NCBI GenBank assembly: GCA_036001225.1
Contig: DASYUM010000226.1
Coordinates: forward strand, 1-33,396
DNA from: DASYUM01 sp036001225
GTDB lineage: Bacteria; Methylomirabilota; Methylomirabilia; Rokubacteriales; DASRDR01
Direction of reading: 5' to 3'
Length of the DNA stretch: 33,396 bases
Shown here one piece after another: positions 7,573 to 16,581 of the stretch (within the stretch, counting starts at the first letter, position 1; each line of letters begins with the position of its first letter). A model generated the notes under the pieces. The model saw only the letters and a program-made list of their open reading frames with translations. It did no database searches and was not told where the DNA came from. The position numbers and the translations under genes were made by a program.

Positions 7573-8550
7573 ATGGGCGACTGGCAGGTCCGGTACCTGA
7601 GCCGCCGCGACGTCGAGGAGCTGGGCCTCGGCATGCCGGCGGTGATCGAGGCGGTCGAGGAGGCGTTCCGGGAGAAAGGCCTCGGACACGCCCTCATGCC
7701 GGCCAAGCACTGGCTGGCGCCGAGCGAGCGGCGCTTCTACAGCGCGATGACGAGCGTGGTGCCGGCCGCCCGGGCGGCCGGCTGCAAGTGGCAGAGCGGC
7801 TCGTCGGATAACCCGGCCCACGGCCTGCCCTACCTCACCGGGCTCCTGATCCTGAACGACGGCGAGACCGGCTTGCCCATCGCGGTCATGGACTCGACCT
7901 GGGTCACCGCGATGCGGACGGCGGCGGCGACGGCGGTGACCGCGCGCTACCTGGCCCGGCCGGGCGTGGACACGTTTGCCATGCTCGGATGCGGGGTTCA
8001 GGGCCGGCGGCACGTCGAGGCCCTCCGCGTCATCTTCCCGGGCCTGCGGCGGGTGCGGGCGTACGACGTGAACCCCGAGGCATTGAGTCGCTACGCGCGC
8101 GAGGTGGGCGAGCGCCACGGCCTCGAGGTCGTCGCCTGCCCGAGCCCCCGGGAGGCCGTGCGCGGGGCCTCCCTGGTGGTGACGGCCGGACCCATCGAGC
8201 CGAACCTGCCTCGCACGATCGACGCCGACTGGCTGGAGCCAGGCATGCTCGGGGTCGGCATCGACTACGACTGCTACTGGCGGCCGGCCGCGCTCCGAGC
8301 CGCCGACAAGTTCTTCACCGACGACCGCGCGCAGCTCGAGCACCTCCGCGAGTCCGGTTATTTCCGCGACCGCCCGCCGGTGACGGCCGAAATCGGGGAC
8401 GTCGTCGCCGGGAAGGCGCCGGGCCGCGAGCGCGCCGACGAGGTGATCGTGGCCATGAACCTGGGCGTCTCGGTGGAGGACGTCACCACCGCCCGCCGCG
8501 TCTACGACCTGGCCGTCGCCCGCGGCCGCGGCACCCTGCTCCCGCTCTGA
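7573..8550 (+). CDS. Ornithine cyclodeaminase/mu-crystallin family protein
   Basis: NAD(P)-dependent enzyme of the OCD/mu-crystallin family, whose members include ornithine cyclodeaminases, ketimine reductases and alanine dehydrogenases. Visible are CKWQ with Lys72 in the substrate-binding region, DSTWVTAMRTAA (residues 107-118) contacting substrate and cofactor, and the Rossmann loop LGCGVQGRRHVEAL (138-150). The usual GADxPGKxEL segment is replaced by GVGIDYDCYWRP, so true ornithine cyclodeaminase activity is doubtful. It is 325 residues long from ATG 7573. The gene heads a tight run; the CoA-transferase gene begins three bases after its stop. A role as imine/keto-acid reductase in that pathway is an inference. 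Confidence 0.85.
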   Translation: MGDWQVRYLSRRDVEELGLGMPAVIEAVEEAFREKGLGHALMPAKHWLAPSERRFYSAMTSVVPAARAAGCKWQSGSSDNPAHGLPYLTGLLILNDGETGLPIAVMDSTWVTAMRTAAATAVTARYLARPGVDTFAMLGCGVQGRRHVEALRVIFPGLRRVRAYDVNPEALSRYAREVGERHGLEVVACPSPREAVRGASLVVTAGPIEPNLPRTIDADWLEPGMLGVGIDYDCYWRPAALRAADKFFTDDRAQLEHLRESGYFRDRPPVTAEIGDVVAGKAPGRERADEVIVAMNLGVSVEDVTTARRVYDLAVARGRGTLLPL

Positions 8551-8553
8551 CGC

Positions 8554-9774
8554 GTGGATCCCACGCCGCCCGCGTCGCCGTTCGGGCCGATCGCCGGCCT
8601 CCGGGTCCTCGACCTCGGCAACATGATCGCCGGCCCCATCGCCGCGTCCTTCCTCGCCGACTTCGGGGCCGATGTCCTCAAGGTCGAGCACCCGGAGCTG
8701 GGCGACGACATCCGGAACTGGCCGCCGATCAAGGAGGGGCGCTCCCTCTGGTGGAAGGTCATCGCGCGCAACAAGAAGCTCATCACGCTGAACCTCTCCC
8801 GGCCCGAGGGCCGCGCCCTCCTCCGGCGCCTGCTGCCCGACTTCGACGTGCTGATCGAGAACTTCCGGCCGGGAACCATGGAGCGCTGGGGCCTCGGCTA
8901 CGCGGAGCTGGCGCGGGTGAACCGGCGCCTGGTCATGGTGCGGGTCAGCGGGTACGGGCAGACCGGGCCGTATGCCCCGCGCCCCGGCTACGGCACCGTG
9001 GCCGAGGCCATGAGCGGGGTGCCCTCGTTCACCGGGTTCCCCGACAAGCCGCCGACCCTGTCGGCCTTTCCGCTGGTCGACTACCTGACCGGGTTGTTCG
9101 CCGCCTACGCGACCCTGCTCGCCGTGTACGAGCGGGACGTCCGCGGCTCGGGCGTGGGCCAGGTGATCGACGCCAGCCTCTACGAGTCGATGTTCCGGAT
9201 CGTGGAAGCCCAGGTCATCGGGTTCGACCAGCTCGGCGTGGTGAAGACACGGCGGGGCAACCGGATGGACGAGGACTCGCCGCGGAACGCGTACCGGACT
9301 GCCGACGGCGAGCACGTGACCATCTCGATCGGCTCCCAGCGGATCTTCACCCGGCTGGCCCAGGCCATCGGCCGGCCCGAGCTGGCCGACGACCCGCGCT
9401 TCGGCTCGCTCTCGCGACGCGTGGAGAACGGCGACGAGCTCGACGCCATGCTGGTCGAGTGGTTCGCCGGCCTGCCGCTGACCGAGGCGATGCGCCGGCT
9501 GGAGACGGCCGACGTCGTCGCCGGGCCGGTCTACGACATCCGGCGGATCGTCGCCGACCCGCACTACGCGGCGCGCGAGGACATCGTGGCGGTGCCCGAC
9601 CCCGACTTCGGCAGTGTGCGCATGCCGGCGGTGGTGCCGAAGCTCTCCCGCACCCCGGGCCGGGTCGTCCATCCCGGACTCGACCGCGGCGCCCACAACG
9701 ACGAGGTCTATCGCGGCCGGCTCGGCCTCAGCGCCGAGGAGTGCGAGCGGCTCCGTCGGGCGGGCGTGATCTGA
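8554..9774 (+). CDS. CaiB/BaiF (class III) CoA-transferase
   Basis: Family III CoA-transferase, which moves CoA between acyl-CoA and a free acid through an aspartyl-CoA intermediate. The protein opens LAGLRVLDLG-like (GLRVLDLGNMIAGPIAASFLADFGADVLKVE), the family signature. It carries the catalytic Asp in FPLVDYLTG (Asp176), plus SGYGQTGPY and GQVIDASLYESMF. It is 406 residues long from GTG 8554, three bases after the cyclodeaminase-like stop and one base before the thiolase-like start. The arrangement suggests that it activates the acid that the thiolase-like/DUF35 pair then processes. The acid is not identified. Confidence 0.92.
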   Translation: MDPTPPASPFGPIAGLRVLDLGNMIAGPIAASFLADFGADVLKVEHPELGDDIRNWPPIKEGRSLWWKVIARNKKLITLNLSRPEGRALLRRLLPDFDVLIENFRPGTMERWGLGYAELARVNRRLVMVRVSGYGQTGPYAPRPGYGTVAEAMSGVPSFTGFPDKPPTLSAFPLVDYLTGLFAAYATLLAVYERDVRGSGVGQVIDASLYESMFRIVEAQVIGFDQLGVVKTRRGNRMDEDSPRNAYRTADGEHVTISIGSQRIFTRLAQAIGRPELADDPRFGSLSRRVENGDELDAMLVEWFAGLPLTEAMRRLETADVVAGPVYDIRRIVADPHYAAREDIVAVPDPDFGSVRMPAVVPKLSRTPGRVVHPGLDRGAHNDEVYRGRLGLSAEECERLRRAGVI

Positions 9775-9775
9775 C

Positions 9776-10927
9776 GTGGCCTACGACGGCGCGGTGATCG
9801 TCGGCTACGGCCAGACCGAGTACCACAAGCGGGCCCAGCAGGAGGTCCCCTGGTATCTCGCCGACGCCATCCGCCGGGCCCTCGCCCACGCCGGCATCGA
9901 CAAGCGCGAGGTCGACGGCCTGGCCGTCAGCTCCTTCATGCTGCCGCCCGACAATACCGCCACCATCGCCGAGCAGCTCGGGATGACGCTCCGGTGGGGC
10001 TACCTCGGCACCTTCGGCGGCGCCGAGCACGTGATCGGGCTGCTCCGGGCGGCCCGGGCCATCCAGCACGAGGAGGCCGAGGTCGTGGTGGTCGTCGCCG
10101 CCGACGCCTTCACCGTCGAGCGCCACATGGCGATGATGAACGTCTTCAACACCGGCTTCGAGTACCTGGCCCCCTACGGCATGGGCGGCACCAACGGCCT
10201 CTTCGCCATGGTCGAGCGGCGCCATCGCTACGAGTTCGGGACCACCCGCGCGCAGCTCGGCAAGCTGGCCGTCACCCAGCGGCGGAACGCCGGCCTCAAT
10301 CCCAACGCGCTCCTCCGCACGCCGCTCAGCCTCGACGAGTATCTGAATGCGCGGCTCATCGCCGACCCGCTCCGACTCTACGACTGCGTGCTCCCGTGCA
10401 GCGGCGGCGACGCGGTGGTGGTGACCTCGGCCCGGCGGGCGCGCACCCTCCGCCGCCGGCCGATCCGGATCCTGGCCGGCGACGAGCGGACCAACTACCG
10501 GGCCAAGGACCTGGTGATGCTGGAAGGCGGCTGGGCGGAGTTCAGCCCCCGGCTCTTCCGGGAGGCCGGGCTCGGCCACGCCGACATCGACATGCTGCAG
10601 CTCTACGACGACTACCCGATCATGGAGCTGATCCAGCTCGAGGGCCTCGGCTTCTGCGGGAAGGGCGAGGGCGGGCGCTTCGTGGCCGCGACGGACATCT
10701 CCTTGACCGGGACGCTGCCGATCAACACCGGCGGCGGCCAGCTCTCCGGCGGCCAGTGCGGCGCCGGCGGGGGCGCGATCGGGCTGACCGAGGCCGTCAT
10801 GCAGCTCCAGGGGGAGGCGGGCGCCCGGCAGGTCGCCGGCGCGCGGACGGCGCTGGTGACGGGGTTCGGGATGGTCGGGTTCGTGAAGGGGCTCTGCCAG
10901 AGCGCGGTGATCCTGACCAACGACTGA
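9776..10927 (+). CDS. Thiolase-like (SCP2-thiolase superfamily) protein lacking the thiolase catalytic residues; possible acyl-CoA aldolase subunit
   Basis: Thiolase-fold protein of the lipid-transfer/SCP2-thiolase branch, starting at GTG 9776 (MAYDGAVIVGYGQTEYHKR). The nucleophilic Cys expected near residue 80-85 is absent (LGTFGGAEHVIG), and the C-terminal GHP catalytic motif is replaced by GGGQLSGGQCGAGGG. An acidic/aromatic segment LQLYDDYPIMELIQLEGLGFC is conserved in this branch. The gene overlaps the DUF35 gene by one base. Thiolase-like proteins paired with DUF35 partners are established as retro-aldolases in steroid side-chain degradation (Ltp2 with ChsH2-type DUF35). By analogy this pair may cleave or form a beta-hydroxyacyl-CoA C-C bond. 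383 residues, normal length. Confidence 0.85.
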   Translation: MAYDGAVIVGYGQTEYHKRAQQEVPWYLADAIRRALAHAGIDKREVDGLAVSSFMLPPDNTATIAEQLGMTLRWGYLGTFGGAEHVIGLLRAARAIQHEEAEVVVVVAADAFTVERHMAMMNVFNTGFEYLAPYGMGGTNGLFAMVERRHRYEFGTTRAQLGKLAVTQRRNAGLNPNALLRTPLSLDEYLNARLIADPLRLYDCVLPCSGGDAVVVTSARRARTLRRRPIRILAGDERTNYRAKDLVMLEGGWAEFSPRLFREAGLGHADIDMLQLYDDYPIMELIQLEGLGFCGKGEGGRFVAATDISLTGTLPINTGGGQLSGGQCGAGGGAIGLTEAVMQLQGEAGARQVAGARTALVTGFGMVGFVKGLCQSAVILTND

Positions 10928-11349
10928 TGGGCGAGATCCCCGGCATCCCGCTTCCCCGGCTCTACGACTGGAACCGGCCCTATTTCCAGGCGGCCGCCGC
11001 CGGGCGGCTCGTGCTCCAGAAGTGCCGCGCCTGCGGCGCGCTCATCTACTACCCTCGGCCGGCCTGTCCCGACTGCCTGGCCATGGAGTACGACTGGGTC
11101 CCGGTCTCCGGCCGCGGCCACATCTACTCGTTCGCCATCGTCTGGCGCCCCCAGCACCCCGCGTTCAACGATCGGGTGCCGATCACGCTGGCCACCATCA
11201 CCCTCGAGGAGGGGCCCCAGATGGTTTCGAACATCGTCAACGCCCCGCCCGAGCGCGTCGAGATCGGCTTGCCGGTCCGCGTGGTCTTCGAGCGGATCAC
11301 GAACGAGATCGCGCTGCCCAAGTTCGAGCTCGCCGAGGCTCCCCCCTGA
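10927..11349 (+). CDS. DUF35 Zn-ribbon/OB-fold protein, partner of the thiolase-like protein
   Basis: A 140-residue protein with the rubredoxin-like zinc ribbon CRACG...CPDC near residues 34-52, followed by an OB-fold region (GRGHIYSFAIVWRP through VRVVFERITNEIALPKFEL). DUF35 proteins bind acyl-CoA and partner obligately with thiolase-like proteins. The start ATG 10927 shares a base with the preceding stop (TGATG), so translation is coupled, matching an expected one-to-one complex. The last 23 codons closely resemble a relic found at 17737-17805. Nearly all DUF35 hallmarks are present and the gene looks intact. Confidence 0.92.
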   Translation: MGEIPGIPLPRLYDWNRPYFQAAAAGRLVLQKCRACGALIYYPRPACPDCLAMEYDWVPVSGRGHIYSFAIVWRPQHPAFNDRVPITLATITLEEGPQMVSNIVNAPPERVEIGLPVRVVFERITNEIALPKFELAEAPP

Positions 11350-11374
11350 GCCGAGTTCGGACGCGTACCCCCCC

Positions 11375-11404
11375 TTGACGTCGCGCCTCGGCCGGTGCGA
11401 CATA
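11375..11404 (+). promoter_or_regulatory. Putative promoter of the aminotransferase/ABC/oxidoreductase operon
   Basis: TTGACG at 11375-11380 is followed after 18 bases by GACATA at 11399-11404, in the gap between the DUF35 stop (11349) and the GTG at 11518. The -35-like half is good; the -10-like half is weak. The leader would be about 105 bases. I see no clear riboswitch fold in it. Confidence 0.35.
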
Positions 11405-11517
11405 GCCCTCGTGGGTCTCACGACCGAACGGAGAGTTCGACGGGACGACGCGGTGGTGAGCGTCCCCGGTGAGCTGGCAATCCGCGCCAGTTGCGGAGCC
11501 GGAGGAGGCGCGAGCCG

Positions 11518-12789
11518 GTGAGCACGACGACCCGACTGGCCCTGGATGGAGGCACGCCTGTCCGCCGCGAGCCGCTCCTGCCGGGCTGGCCGGGCGGGCT
11601 CCTCATCGGCGACGAGGAGAAGGCGCAGGTCCTCGAGGTGCTCGAAAGCCAGAGCCTCTACCGCCACTACGGTCCCCGACCGCGCCACAAGGCGGCCGAG
11701 CTGGAGCAGGCCTTCGCCCAGGCGATGGGCGCGCGCCACGCGCTCGCGGTGACGTCGGGCACCGGCGCGCTGATCGTCGGCCTGGCCGCCCTCGGCATCG
11801 GGCCCGGCGACGAGGTGATCGTGCCGACCTACACCTGGGTGGCGACGGTCAACGCGGTCGTCACGCTGGGCGCCGTGCCCGTCTTCGTGGACATCGACGA
11901 GAGCCTCACCATGGACCCGACCGCGGTCGAGGCCGCGGTGACGCCATTGACGGTCGCGATCGTGCCGGTCCACATGCGGGGCGCCGGCGCCGACATGGCG
12001 CGCATCATGGCGGTGGCCGACCGCCACCGGCTGGCCGTCCTGGAAGACAGCGCCCAGGCCGTCGGCGGCCGCTTCCGGGGGCGGCGCCTCGGCACCTTCG
12101 GCCGGCTCGGCGCCTTCAGCCTCCAGTACCACAAGGTGATCACCACCGGCGAGGGCGGGATGCTGGTGAGCGACGACACCGCGCTCTTCGAGCGCGCCGT
12201 GCGGTACCACGACCAGGGCTCGGTCCGGGTCGAGGAGCTGGACGAGCTCATCCCCGAAGGGAGTCCGCTCATCATCGGGGTCAACTACCGGATGAGCGAG
12301 CTGACCGCCGCCGTCGGCGTGGCCCAGCTCACGCGCATGGACTGGATCATCGGCCGGATGCGCCAGCACAAGAGCCGCCTCCTCGGGGCCGTGGCCGACC
12401 TGCCGGCGCTCCGCGTCCGTCCGCTCCCCGATTCGGAGGGCGACACCGGGGCGACGTTCATCGTCTACGCGCCGACCGCCGACCAGGCGACCCGGTTCGC
12501 CCGGGCGCTCACCGCGGAAGGCGTGCCGGCGTCGGTCGCCTGGACGAGCGGGCAGCACGTCTACCACCACTTCGACCAGCTGATCGAGCGGCGGTTCCTC
12601 TCCGCGCGTCACTGCGCGTGGGAGTGCCCGCACTACCGAGGCAAGGCCACCCTGGGCAAGGGCCAATTCCCCCGCTCCGACGACCTCCTCAAGCGCGCGG
12701 TCCACCTGGATCTTCACCCCCTCTTCTCCGACCGGGACGTCGCGGACATCGCCGAGGCCATGGCCAAGGTCGCGGCGGCGCTGCTCTGA
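11518..12789 (+). CDS. DegT/DnrJ/EryC1/StrS family PLP aminotransferase
   Basis: PLP-dependent aminotransferase of the DegT/DnrJ/EryC1/StrS family, typically acting on keto-sugars, scyllo-inosose or nucleotide keto-sugars. Visible are TSGTGALIVGLAAL (about 79-91), the DSAQAVGG segment with the PLP-pyridine Asp177, and the internal-aldimine Lys206 in SLQYHKVITTGEGGM. GTG 11518 is preferred because GGAGGAGG (11501-11508) precedes it by nine bases. Length is 423 residues. It is the first gene of a run with an ABC importer and a Gfo/Idh oxidoreductase. The combination of aminotransferase and Gfo/Idh is usual in inositol or keto-sugar amination, which hints at the imported substrate. Confidence 0.9.
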   Translation: MSTTTRLALDGGTPVRREPLLPGWPGGLLIGDEEKAQVLEVLESQSLYRHYGPRPRHKAAELEQAFAQAMGARHALAVTSGTGALIVGLAALGIGPGDEVIVPTYTWVATVNAVVTLGAVPVFVDIDESLTMDPTAVEAAVTPLTVAIVPVHMRGAGADMARIMAVADRHRLAVLEDSAQAVGGRFRGRRLGTFGRLGAFSLQYHKVITTGEGGMLVSDDTALFERAVRYHDQGSVRVEELDELIPEGSPLIIGVNYRMSELTAAVGVAQLTRMDWIIGRMRQHKSRLLGAVADLPALRVRPLPDSEGDTGATFIVYAPTADQATRFARALTAEGVPASVAWTSGQHVYHHFDQLIERRFLSARHCAWECPHYRGKATLGKGQFPRSDDLLKRAVHLDLHPLFSDRDVADIAEAMAKVAAALL

Positions 12790-12812
12790 GCCCGGACAGA
12801 AGGAGACCAGCC

Positions 12813-13841
12813 ATGCGACGACCGTGGGTCTTCCTGGCTCTCGTGGCGTTCGGGACGCTGGCCATCGCGGAGGTCCCCGCGGCGGCGCAGGGCAAGATCG
12901 TCATCTACGCCGCCGAGGACGAGAAGACGACCAATGCGCTGACCAAGACCTTCACCGAGGAGACCAAGATCACCACCGAGGTGATCCGGATCCCGGCCGC
13001 CGGCACCCTGGCCACCCGCATCCGGTCCGAGAAGGCGGCGCCCAAGGCCGACATCTTCATCGGCGGCTCCGTCGAGTTCCACGAGCCGCTGGCGACCGAG
13101 GGGCTCGTGCTTCCGTATCGATCGCCGGTGGTCGGTCAGGCCAGGATCGACCCGGTGTTCGTGAGCCCGGTCGGCAACTGGCACGGCTGGTTCATGGGGA
13201 CGCTGGTCATCGTGCTGAGCCCACAGCGGTTCGAGCGGGAGATCGCCCCCCAGGGCCTGGCCAAACCCAAGACCTGGGACGACCTCCTGCACCCGGCCTA
13301 CCGCAAAAAGCTCGTCAGCGGGGCCCCGGCCACCTGCGGCGGCGCCTACATCTTCATGGCCGTGCAGATCTTCCGGAACGGCGGCGAGGGCAAGGGCTTC
13401 GACTGGCTGAAGCGCTACGACCAGCAGGTCCTCCAGTACACGCCGACGTGCCCGGCGCCCATCACGCTGGTCGCCCGGGGCGAGGCGGTGGCGGGGATGA
13501 CCTGGCAGGACGACGCCACCGAGGCCGCCCTCAACAAGCAGCCGATCGAGGTGATCTTCCCGCCCGAGACCGGGGCCGAGATCGGCGGCGCCTCCATCAT
13601 CAAGGGCGGACCGAACTCCGAGGGGGCGAAGAAGTTCGTCGACTTCCTGTTGAGCAAGCGGGCGCAGGGCATCAAGACCGAGCTCGGCTTTACCTATCCG
13701 GTGCGCGGCGACGTCGAGCCCCCGAAGAACGTGCCGCCGCTGGCCGAGATCAAGCTGGTCAAGTACGACCGCCAGTTCGCGATCGCCAACCGAGAGCGGC
13801 TGACCAAGCGGTGGGAGGCTGAGATCGGGTCCAAGCGCTGA
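12813..13841 (+). CDS. ABC transporter substrate-binding protein, Fe3+/AfuA-FbpA-like
   Basis: Periplasmic binding protein of the iron-type extracellular solute-binding family. It has a signal peptide (MRRPWVFLALVAFGTLAIAE, cleavage probably after AAAQG) and then KIVIYAAEDEKTT, the usual mature start. AD-I-FIGGSVEF and TWDDLLHPAYRKKLV are family landmarks. It is 342 residues from ATG 12813, with AAGGAG upstream. The operon context (aminotransferase and Gfo/Idh) argues for an organic ligand such as a sugar, polyol or phosphonate-like compound rather than ferric ion. I cannot assign iron-binding Tyr residues with confidence. It works with the permease and ATPase that follow. Confidence 0.9.
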   Translation: MRRPWVFLALVAFGTLAIAEVPAAAQGKIVIYAAEDEKTTNALTKTFTEETKITTEVIRIPAAGTLATRIRSEKAAPKADIFIGGSVEFHEPLATEGLVLPYRSPVVGQARIDPVFVSPVGNWHGWFMGTLVIVLSPQRFEREIAPQGLAKPKTWDDLLHPAYRKKLVSGAPATCGGAYIFMAVQIFRNGGEGKGFDWLKRYDQQVLQYTPTCPAPITLVARGEAVAGMTWQDDATEAALNKQPIEVIFPPETGAEIGGASIIKGGPNSEGAKKFVDFLLSKRAQGIKTELGFTYPVRGDVEPPKNVPPLAEIKLVKYDRQFAIANRERLTKRWEAEIGSKR

Positions 13842-13868
13842 GGCTCCGCACCCGTCCTGAGACCGACG

Positions 13869-15524
13869 GTGGTCTCGCGGAGAGGCATCCCGTTCACCCG
13901 ACGGGCGGCCCGCGCGCCCGGCGATGCCCTCACGCTGGCGGTCGGACTCGCCCTGGCCGCGCTCCTCGGGGTGTTCGTGCTCTGGCCCATCGTCGAGGTC
14001 GTGTCGTTTCCAACGCTCGCCGACTACCTGCACCTGGGCGAGAACGGTCGCTGGCTCCGGGCGACGACCAACACCTTCCGGATGATGGTCCTCTCCACGC
14101 TGACCGCCACCGCCCTCGGCTTCCTGTACGGCTACGCGCTCGCCCGAGCGGGCCTGCCGGCCCGGGGGTTCTTCCGGCTGATCGCGGTGCTGCCGCTCTT
14201 CTCGCCCCCGTTCACGCTGGGCTTCTCGTATCTGCTGATGTTCGGCCGGTTCGGCCTCGTCACCCACGGCCTGGCCGGCCTCGAGGTCGGCATCCTCGGC
14301 TGGTGGAGCCTGTGGATCGTCCAGACGCTGACCAACTTCCCCTACGCGGCCCTCGCCGTGGAACGGGTGCTCGCGGCCACGCCGGCCCGGCTCGAGGTCG
14401 CGGCCCGCAACCTCGGCGGCGGCGGCCTCGCCATCTTCCGCACGGTGACCTTTCCCCTGGCGCGCCCCGCCGTGGCCGGGGCCGCGCTCTTGATCGCGAT
14501 CTACGTGCTGGCCGACTTCGCCAACCCCCTCATCATCGGCGGCGACTTTCCGCTGCTGGCCACCGAGGCCTGGTACCGCATCGACGGCTGGGGCGACATG
14601 CGGGGGGCCACGCTGGTCGCGGCCACGTTGTTACCGCCGGCCCTGTTCCTCTTCGTCCTGGAGCGCTACTGGGTCGGCCGCCGGGCCTACGCGGTGATCA
14701 CCGGGCGCGGCAGCGCGCTCGCGGATGCCGTCCTCCCCCGGCCCGTGCGGGGACTCCTTCTCTTCGCCTGCGCGGCGGTGGCGGGGCTGATCCTCACCCT
14801 CTACTTCGGCGTGGTGGTGGGCGCCTTCACGCGCACTTGGGGCGTCGACTGGACGCCGACCCTGGAGAAATGGGAGACGGCGGTCGCCAAAGCCGACCAC
14901 GTGGCCAACAGCGTTCTCTACGCGGCGGTGGCCGGCGCAGCGGCCACCGCCCTCGCCACCGTGGCCGCCTACCTCGTGGATCAGAAGGCGATCCCGGGGC
15001 GTCGGCTGATCGACTTCGTCTGCGTGCTCCCGGCCGCGGTCCCCGGCGTGTTCGTCGGCATCGGCTATCTGCTGGCGTTCAACCGGCCGGGCGTTCCCCT
15101 GGCCGGGACCGCCGCCTTGCTCATCGCCGCCTTCGTCTTCGCCAACCTGCCGTTCGGGTATCAGGTCGCGCGAGCCGGCCTGGCCCAGATCGACCGGAAC
15201 CTGGCCGACGCCGCCGCCGACCTCGGGGCGTCGCGGCTGCGGATCCTGTGGGACGTCCACCTCCGGCTCATCTTTCCCGTCTGCGTCGCCGCCTGGACGA
15301 CCATCTTCGTGAGCTGCGTCACGAATCTCAGCATCGCGGTCTTTCTGGTCACGCCGGGGACCCAGGTCGCCACCTTCTCCATCCTGGGGCTGATCGGGGA
15401 CAACCGCTTGGAGGCGGCCTCGGCCCTGACCACCGCGCTGCTGGCCGTCACGCTCGTCGTGGTCGGCCTGGCCTGGCGGGTCTCCCGGCGCGCGCGCATC
15501 GTTCCCGGAGTCATCGGTGGATAA
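13869..15524 (+). CDS. ABC transporter permease, fused double-domain (AfuB/FbpB-like)
   Basis: Inner-membrane permease of 551 residues with about twelve hydrophobic segments, made of two binding-protein-dependent transport domains in one chain, as in FbpB/AfuB. Both cytoplasmic EAA loops are visible: EVAARNLGGGGLAIFRTVTF in the first half and LADAAADLGASRLRILWDV in the second, each the contact site for the ATPase. Start GTG 13869 lies 27 bases after the binding-protein stop; its ribosome site is weak. The 3' end overlaps the ATPase start by eight bases. It would form the transmembrane channel for the solute bound by the preceding gene's product. Confidence 0.92.
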   Translation: MVSRRGIPFTRRAARAPGDALTLAVGLALAALLGVFVLWPIVEVVSFPTLADYLHLGENGRWLRATTNTFRMMVLSTLTATALGFLYGYALARAGLPARGFFRLIAVLPLFSPPFTLGFSYLLMFGRFGLVTHGLAGLEVGILGWWSLWIVQTLTNFPYAALAVERVLAATPARLEVAARNLGGGGLAIFRTVTFPLARPAVAGAALLIAIYVLADFANPLIIGGDFPLLATEAWYRIDGWGDMRGATLVAATLLPPALFLFVLERYWVGRRAYAVITGRGSALADAVLPRPVRGLLLFACAAVAGLILTLYFGVVVGAFTRTWGVDWTPTLEKWETAVAKADHVANSVLYAAVAGAAATALATVAAYLVDQKAIPGRRLIDFVCVLPAAVPGVFVGIGYLLAFNRPGVPLAGTAALLIAAFVFANLPFGYQVARAGLAQIDRNLADAAADLGASRLRILWDVHLRLIFPVCVAAWTTIFVSCVTNLSIAVFLVTPGTQVATFSILGLIGDNRLEAASALTTALLAVTLVVVGLAWRVSRRARIVPGVIGG

Positions 15525-16581
15525 ACCCCACGTCGAGCTCGACCGCGTGAGCAAGCGCTTCGGCCCGGTGAGCGCGGTGGCCGAGGTCTGCCTGGCGCTG
15601 CCGGAGGGCGAATTCACCACGCTGCTCGGCCCCAGCGGCTGCGGGAAGACCACGTTGCTCCGGCTGGTGGCCGGGTTCTTCCGCCCCGACGGGGGAGAGA
15701 TCCGCATCCGCGGCGTGCGGGTCAACGAGGTCCCGCCTCAGCGGCGGAGCACGGTGGTGGTGTTCCAGGATTACGCGCTGTTTCCGCATCTGACCGTCTT
15801 CGAGAACGTGGCCTACGGGCTCCGCCGGCGGGGCGTGCCCGGGGACGAGCTGCGGCGCCGCGTCCGGGAGATGCTGGGCTTCCTGGGACTCGACGCCTAC
15901 GCCGCCGCCTCGCCGCTCGCGCTCTCCGGCGGCCAGCAGCAGCGGGTCGCGCTGGCGCGGGCCCTGGTGGTCGAGCCCGACGTCCTGCTGCTCGACGAGC
16001 CGCTGTCGAACCTCGACGCCAAGCTGCGGACCCGCGTGCGAACCGAGCTCAAGGAGATCCAGCAGGCGCTCGGCAAGACGACGCTCCTGGTGACCCACGA
16101 CCAGGAGGAGGCGCTCTCGGTCTCCGATCGCGTCGCGGTCATGGAGGCGGGGCGCATCCGCCAGGTGGGGACGCCGCTGGAGGTCTACGCGCGGCCGGCC
16201 GACCGATTCGTCGCCGACTTCGTCGGGGTGGCGAACTTCGTGGCCGCCACGGTGCGGGCGGTGACCGCCGACGGCGTCGTGCTGGAGTCGCCGCTCGGCA
16301 CGCTGACCGCCCCTGGTGGCCGCTCGTTCGACCCCGGCCAGCAGGTGACCGTTCTCCTCCGGCCGAGCGCCCTGCGGCTCTGGGCGGCCCCCGGACCCGG
16401 CCGGCTGCCCGCGCGGATCCGCTCCACCAGCTTCTTGGGCGCGCTGCGGCGTCACCAAGTGAAGGTCGGGGAGCTGCGGCTGGTGGTGGACCAGCCGCTC
16501 GGCGAGGGCGAGGCACCACCGCCCGAGAGCTGGCTCGCCATCGATCCCGGGCACCTCCACCTCCTGCCGGCCGAGGCATGA
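15517..16581 (+). CDS. ABC transporter ATP-binding protein (FbpC/PotA-like)
   Basis: ATPase subunit of the importer. Walker A GPSGCGKTT at residues 38-46, Q-loop VFQDYALFPH, signature LSGGQ at 136-140, Walker B ending at Asp160 (LLLDEPL) and the switch His in LLVTHDQEEA are all present. A C-terminal TOBE-type domain follows residue 240 or so (VRAVTADGVVLESPLG). It is 354 residues from GTG 15517, inside the end of the permease gene. It powers uptake together with the two preceding gene products. Its stop overlaps the Gfo/Idh start (ATGA), tying transport to the metabolic gene. Confidence 0.94.
   Translation: MDKPHVELDRVSKRFGPVSAVAEVCLALPEGEFTTLLGPSGCGKTTLLRLVAGFFRPDGGEIRIRGVRVNEVPPQRRSTVVVFQDYALFPHLTVFENVAYGLRRRGVPGDELRRRVREMLGFLGLDAYAAASPLALSGGQQQRVALARALVVEPDVLLLDEPLSNLDAKLRTRVRTELKEIQQALGKTTLLVTHDQEEALSVSDRVAVMEAGRIRQVGTPLEVYARPADRFVADFVGVANFVAATVRAVTADGVVLESPLGTLTAPGGRSFDPGQQVTVLLRPSALRLWAAPGPGRLPARIRSTSFLGALRRHQVKVGELRLVVDQPLGEGEAPPPESWLAIDPGHLHLLPAEA

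Noticed and set aside
7408..9696. Very long minus-strand open frame opposite the cyclodeaminase and CaiB genes
   Set aside because: Mirror frame of GC-rich coding DNA, rich in Arg/Gly/His/Val, with no domain; the plus-strand genes carry clear family motifs.
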